Below are positions 30,496 through 33,282 of a stretch of 33,282 nucleotides of DNA, one piece after another. Both the position numbers and the translations under genes were made by a program. The DNA is from Aquibacillus rhizosphaerae. GTDB taxonomy: Bacteria > Bacillota > Bacilli > Bacillales > Amphibacillaceae. The stretch lies in contig NZ_JASTZU010000022.1 of NCBI RefSeq assembly GCF_030282825.1, positions 1 to 33,282 of the forward strand, given 5' to 3'. Below the pieces are notes generated by a model. The model did no database searches, was not told where the DNA came from, and worked only from the letters and a program-made list of their open reading frames with translations. Within the stretch, counting starts at the first letter, position 1. Each line of letters opens with the position of its first letter.

Positions 30496-32013
30496 GTGCA
30501 TATTGTAACCGCAAAAGAAATGTACGAAATTGACCGTTTTGCAATTGAAAAAGGAGGGATAGATGGAAGGATATTGATGGAAAATGCCGGTAGAGCTATT
30601 GTTGATCAGATCACGAATCTAGTTGACAATACAGAACGTATTCTTGTTTTGGTTGGAAGTGGGAATAACGGAGGAGACGGCTTTGTTATTGCTAGAAACT
30701 TGCTAAATAAAGGTTATGAGGTAATTGTTTTACAATTAGTTGCTGATGAAAAGATTAAAGGTGATGCAGCATACCACAAACAATTATTTATTAATTTTAA
30801 AGGCAAAATTCAACTGGTTCAAGAAGTGACAGTAGTTGAGCAGTACTTGTCTAATGCGGATGTGGTTATTGACGCTATGCTGGGAATTGGTATTTCTGGT
30901 GAAGTGCGACAACCGTTCAAACAAGTTATTGAAGTTGTAAACAAGTTAGAGATGTTAACAATTTCTGTTGATATACCAAGCGGTGTACCAGCTGATGAAG
31001 GTGTTGCTAATTTCACTGCAATTAAAGCAGATTATACATTTGTGGTAGAACTACCAAAATTGAGTTTGTACCTAGAATATTGCTCTCCTTTTTATGGGCA
31101 GTGGAGATTAGTGGAAATAGGTTTACCACATACAACATTTTCACAGGATAACTTGATTGAAACTTGGAATCAAAAAAATGTAGTTGAAACTTTGCCTAAA
31201 CGAAACCGGTATTCTCACAAAGGGAGTCATGGGAAGGGTTTAGTAATTGGTGGATCTCATACGATGCCAGGTTCCGTAGCAATGACTGCAAAGGCTGCAT
31301 TACGTTCTGGTTCTGGACTGATCACGGTAGGTACTGTTCAAGAGGCAATACCATCTATCGCTTCTTATTGCATGGAAGCAACCTATATTTCTTTTTTAAG
31401 TAACGAAGGTATAATAACAGGTCTGCCAGCTATAGATTTTTCATCCTATGATGCACTCGCGATCGGGATGGGTATGGGACGTAGCGAATCTACAGCATCA
31501 ATAACAAAAAAAGTTATAGTAGATGCGAAGATTCCAATTTTAATAGATGCAGATGGTCTGCAACATATCAAAGGTGATCTACCTTTGATAAAACAAAGAC
31601 AGCATCCGACTGTACTCACACCACACCCAGGAGAAATGGCCATGTTAACAGGTTACTCTGTTAAAGAAATTCTTACTAGTCCCTTTAAGGTATCTAAGCA
31701 ATTTGCACGTGAGCACGGTGTGTACTTAATTCTAAAAGGTGTTCATACGATTATTAGCGATCCTAATGGGAGACAGTGGGTAAATACAACAGGCAATGCC
31801 GGGTTAGCTAAAGGTGGAAGTGGAGATGTATTATCAGGAATTTTACTTTCTATGATGATGCAAAATCAGTCCCTAAATGATGCACTCACTAATGGTTGTT
31901 TTATCCATGGTGCATCTGCAGATATCTTAGTATCAGAACAACGTTCAAAACAAGACCTTGTTGCTACCGATGTTATTGATGGGTTGACTTCTGTATTTCG
32001 TACATTGATATAA
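30496..32013 (+). CDS. nnrD: Bifunctional NAD(P)H-hydrate epimerase / ADP-dependent dehydratase
   Basis: Repairs damaged (hydrated) NAD(P)H in the cytoplasm; 505 aa with two fused domains. The N-terminal YjeF_N epimerase (about 1-215) has MENAGRA, LVGSGNNGGDGFVIARNL and VDIPSGVPAD. The C-terminal ribokinase-like dehydratase (about 225-505) has SHKGSHGKGLVIGGS, IGMGMG, ILIDADGLQ, TPHPGEMA, and the nucleotide-site motif GNAGLAKGGSGDVLSG. I choose GTG 30496 because AGGAGG (30483-30488) is 7 nt upstream; GTG 30475 lacks a ribosome site. nnrD is used for the fused form (also called nnr). Confidence 0.93.
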   Translation: MHIVTAKEMYEIDRFAIEKGGIDGRILMENAGRAIVDQITNLVDNTERILVLVGSGNNGGDGFVIARNLLNKGYEVIVLQLVADEKIKGDAAYHKQLFINFKGKIQLVQEVTVVEQYLSNADVVIDAMLGIGISGEVRQPFKQVIEVVNKLEMLTISVDIPSGVPADEGVANFTAIKADYTFVVELPKLSLYLEYCSPFYGQWRLVEIGLPHTTFSQDNLIETWNQKNVVETLPKRNRYSHKGSHGKGLVIGGSHTMPGSVAMTAKAALRSGSGLITVGTVQEAIPSIASYCMEATYISFLSNEGIITGLPAIDFSSYDALAIGMGMGRSESTASITKKVIVDAKIPILIDADGLQHIKGDLPLIKQRQHPTVLTPHPGEMAMLTGYSVKEILTSPFKVSKQFAREHGVYLILKGVHTIISDPNGRQWVNTTGNAGLAKGGSGDVLSGILLSMMMQNQSLNDALTNGCFIHGASADILVSEQRSKQDLVATDVIDGLTSVFRTLI

Positions 32014-32069
32014 ATTGCGGTAAAATGCGTTCCCTTTGTCCATTGAAATGAGACAAAGGAGTTGTGACC

Positions 32070-33086
32070 ATGAGAAAATATTTTGGCTTGGGGATCATCA
32101 CCCTATTGATCCTAGTATTAGTTGCCTGTGGGGAAAAAACAAAAGAGGATGTAGTAAGCAAGTTAGAAGCTAGCTTAGAAGATATGAGTGGTTATCAAGC
32201 TCAGGCTATGATGAGCTTACAAACAGGCGAGGAAGCACAAACATACAATATTGATATTGCGCACAAGAAAAAGGCATATTATCGAGTGATATTGAAAAAT
32301 GAAAAAGATGAAGAGGGTAGCCAAATTATTTTAAAGAACGATGATGGAGTATTTGTGCTTACGCCTGCTTTAAACAAAAGCTTTAAGTTCCAAAGTGATT
32401 GGCCTAATAATAGTAGTCAACCATATTTATACCAATCATTAGTCAAAGACGTATTAAATGACTCGGATTCAAGCTTTAAGTCTACGGATAGTTATTTCAT
32501 TTTTGAAACAAAGACGAATTACCAAAATAACAATAATTTACCTTATCAAGAAATATACTTTGATAAAAAGACCTACACGCCTGTTATGGTTAAAGTACTT
32601 GATAAAGATAAAAAGCCTTTAGTTGAAGTTGAGTTCTCTAACTTTGAACTTAATCCAGAGTTTGCGGCGGATACCTTTGAAATCGAAAAGAATATGACAA
32701 GCAGTCTGTTAGGTATTCCGGCAATGGCAGAAGACAACCAAGATAGTGAATTAACCAGGTTATATCCAACAGAAAATTTAGGGGCGGAATTGGTTGAAGA
32801 GAAAGAAACTGAAACAGAAAATGGCACCCGTGTCATGCTTTCATATGAAGGCACGAAGAATTTTACGCTCGTACAAGAAAAAGCGAATGCTTATCCAACG
32901 AGTATGTCTAGTCCAGAATCCGTTGTAGGTGAGCCGGTAAGCCTTGGCTTTACAATGGGCGCTCTGAAGGCATCATCATTGGAATGGAGTTATAATGGAG
33001 TAGATTACTATCTAGCAAGTGAAGAACTAACAAAAGAAGAAATGGTTGAAGTGGCAAGTTCAGTAATTGGTCAATCTGTTAAATGA
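32070..33086 (+). CDS. ydcC: YdcC-like lipoprotein (LolA-fold)
   Basis: A 338-residue lipoprotein: signal peptide with lipobox LVLVAC (Cys20), then an alpha/beta domain like LolA/LolB lipoprotein carriers (KLEASLEDMSGYQAQAMMSL, YYRVILKNEK, YQEIYFDKKTYTPVMVK, VEFSNFELNPEFAADTF) and a C-terminal extension similar to DUF4367 (FTLVQEKANAYP). Position after acpS and nnrD fits ydcC, sporulation-related in B. subtilis. I prefer ATG 32070 (AAAGGAG 8 nt upstream) over GTG 32064. Confidence 0.87.
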   Translation: MRKYFGLGIITLLILVLVACGEKTKEDVVSKLEASLEDMSGYQAQAMMSLQTGEEAQTYNIDIAHKKKAYYRVILKNEKDEEGSQIILKNDDGVFVLTPALNKSFKFQSDWPNNSSQPYLYQSLVKDVLNDSDSSFKSTDSYFIFETKTNYQNNNNLPYQEIYFDKKTYTPVMVKVLDKDKKPLVEVEFSNFELNPEFAADTFEIEKNMTSSLLGIPAMAEDNQDSELTRLYPTENLGAELVEEKETETENGTRVMLSYEGTKNFTLVQEKANAYPTSMSSPESVVGEPVSLGFTMGALKASSLEWSYNGVDYYLASEELTKEEMVEVASSVIGQSVK

Positions 33087-33098
33087 TATAGGTATTAG

Positions 33099-33129
33099 GC
33101 AGGCTCTGTTGGGTCTGCTTTATTTTTTT
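33099..33129 (+). terminator. Terminator after the ydcC-like gene
   Basis: GCAGGCTC (33099-33106), a 4-nt loop and GGGTCTGC (33111-33118), 8 pairs with two G-U, followed by TTTATTTTTTT. The T-run directly abuts the repeat that begins at 33130. Confidence 0.8.
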
Positions 33130-33282
33130 GGCTCTTTTTCGCTAAATGTTGTTGCTTTAAAAGCTGTCGCACTTTTGATGTAAAGTCTGCACTAACTGCT
33201 ATGTTGATTTCCGCTCCGGGCAGTCGCTTTCCGCGGACACGGCTTCAGCTAACTCAGAAGAAGACCGCTTCTGAGTGGATCT
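33130..33282. mobile_element. Non-coding MITE-like repeat, copy 3 (left part, cut by window edge)
   Basis: Begins GGCTCTTTTTCGCTAAATG, then GTTGTTGCTTT and GTAAAGTCTGCACTAA (33181-33196), the same ordered blocks as copies 1 and 2, then the arm GCTTTCCGCGGACACGGCTTC with CTCAGAAG/CTTCTGAG. The right half is outside the window. It sits immediately after the ydcC terminator T-run. Confidence 0.8.

Overview
The window is low-GC Firmicute chromosome. Gene content and order point to a Bacillaceae species, probably of the Oceanobacillus/Virgibacillus/Gracilibacillus type. The pointers are a YfhE-like small protein, YppG, the YozG/DUF2975 pair, a ykvI gene, a cshA ... ydcA-acpS-ydcC block ordered much as in Bacillus subtilis, strong AGGAGG-type ribosome sites, frequent TTG starts, and sigma-A and sigma-B type promoters. 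The genus is an inference; no rRNA is present to settle it.

Layout. 1-383 is the 3' end of an ISL3-type insertion sequence. 430-3633 carries a sugar-dehydrogenase-like lipoprotein, a DUF1232 protein, a ZIP metal transporter and a PAP2 phosphatase. 3652-5687 (minus) is a MacB/FtsX-type ABC pair. 5771-6314 is a non-coding mobile repeat, followed by a 50-residue YfhE-like gene. 6625-8640 is an arginyl-tRNA synthetase gene behind a complete T-box riboswitch with a CGG (Arg) specifier. 8679-10101 (minus) holds a Mesh1-like HD hydrolase and a DUF2935 protein. 10345-13694 holds a CapA-like lipoprotein, a DUF368 (PopT-type) undecaprenyl-phosphate transporter, a YtpP-like thioredoxin and a GNAT acetyltransferase. 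13773-15865 is an EcsAB/YthPQ-type ABC pair. A methyltransferase and a MarR regulator are divergent at 15892-17103.

17104-20040 is the accessory stretch. It holds a decayed repeat copy, an undescribed three-hairpin RNA behind an FNR/Rex-like palindrome, a frameshifted chemotaxis-receptor remnant, a deleted and frameshifted ISL3 transposase, an unknown lipoprotein, and a YozG/DUF2975 pair with a perfect 27-bp palindrome upstream. 20512-23962 holds a sigma-B promoter with a glutaredoxin-like gene, yppG, and an esterase-MFS operon. 23981-29253 holds an EamA transporter, the RNA helicase cshA with a long structured leader, a YkvI-like transporter, an unknown membrane protein and a rhomboid protease. 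29387-33282 holds acpS, a fused NAD(P)H-hydrate epimerase/dehydratase and a YdcC-like lipoprotein, bracketed by two copies of the mobile repeat.

The most interesting non-coding material is (i) a family of about 550-bp non-coding elements with ISL3-like ends and, in one copy, a perfect 8-bp target duplication; (ii) the candidate FNR/Rex-controlled small RNA at about 17393-17520; and (iii) the cshA leader, where a 10-bp long-range helix encloses hairpins that compete with an alternative 8-bp pairing. I saw no CRISPR array, tRNA, rRNA or phage module.
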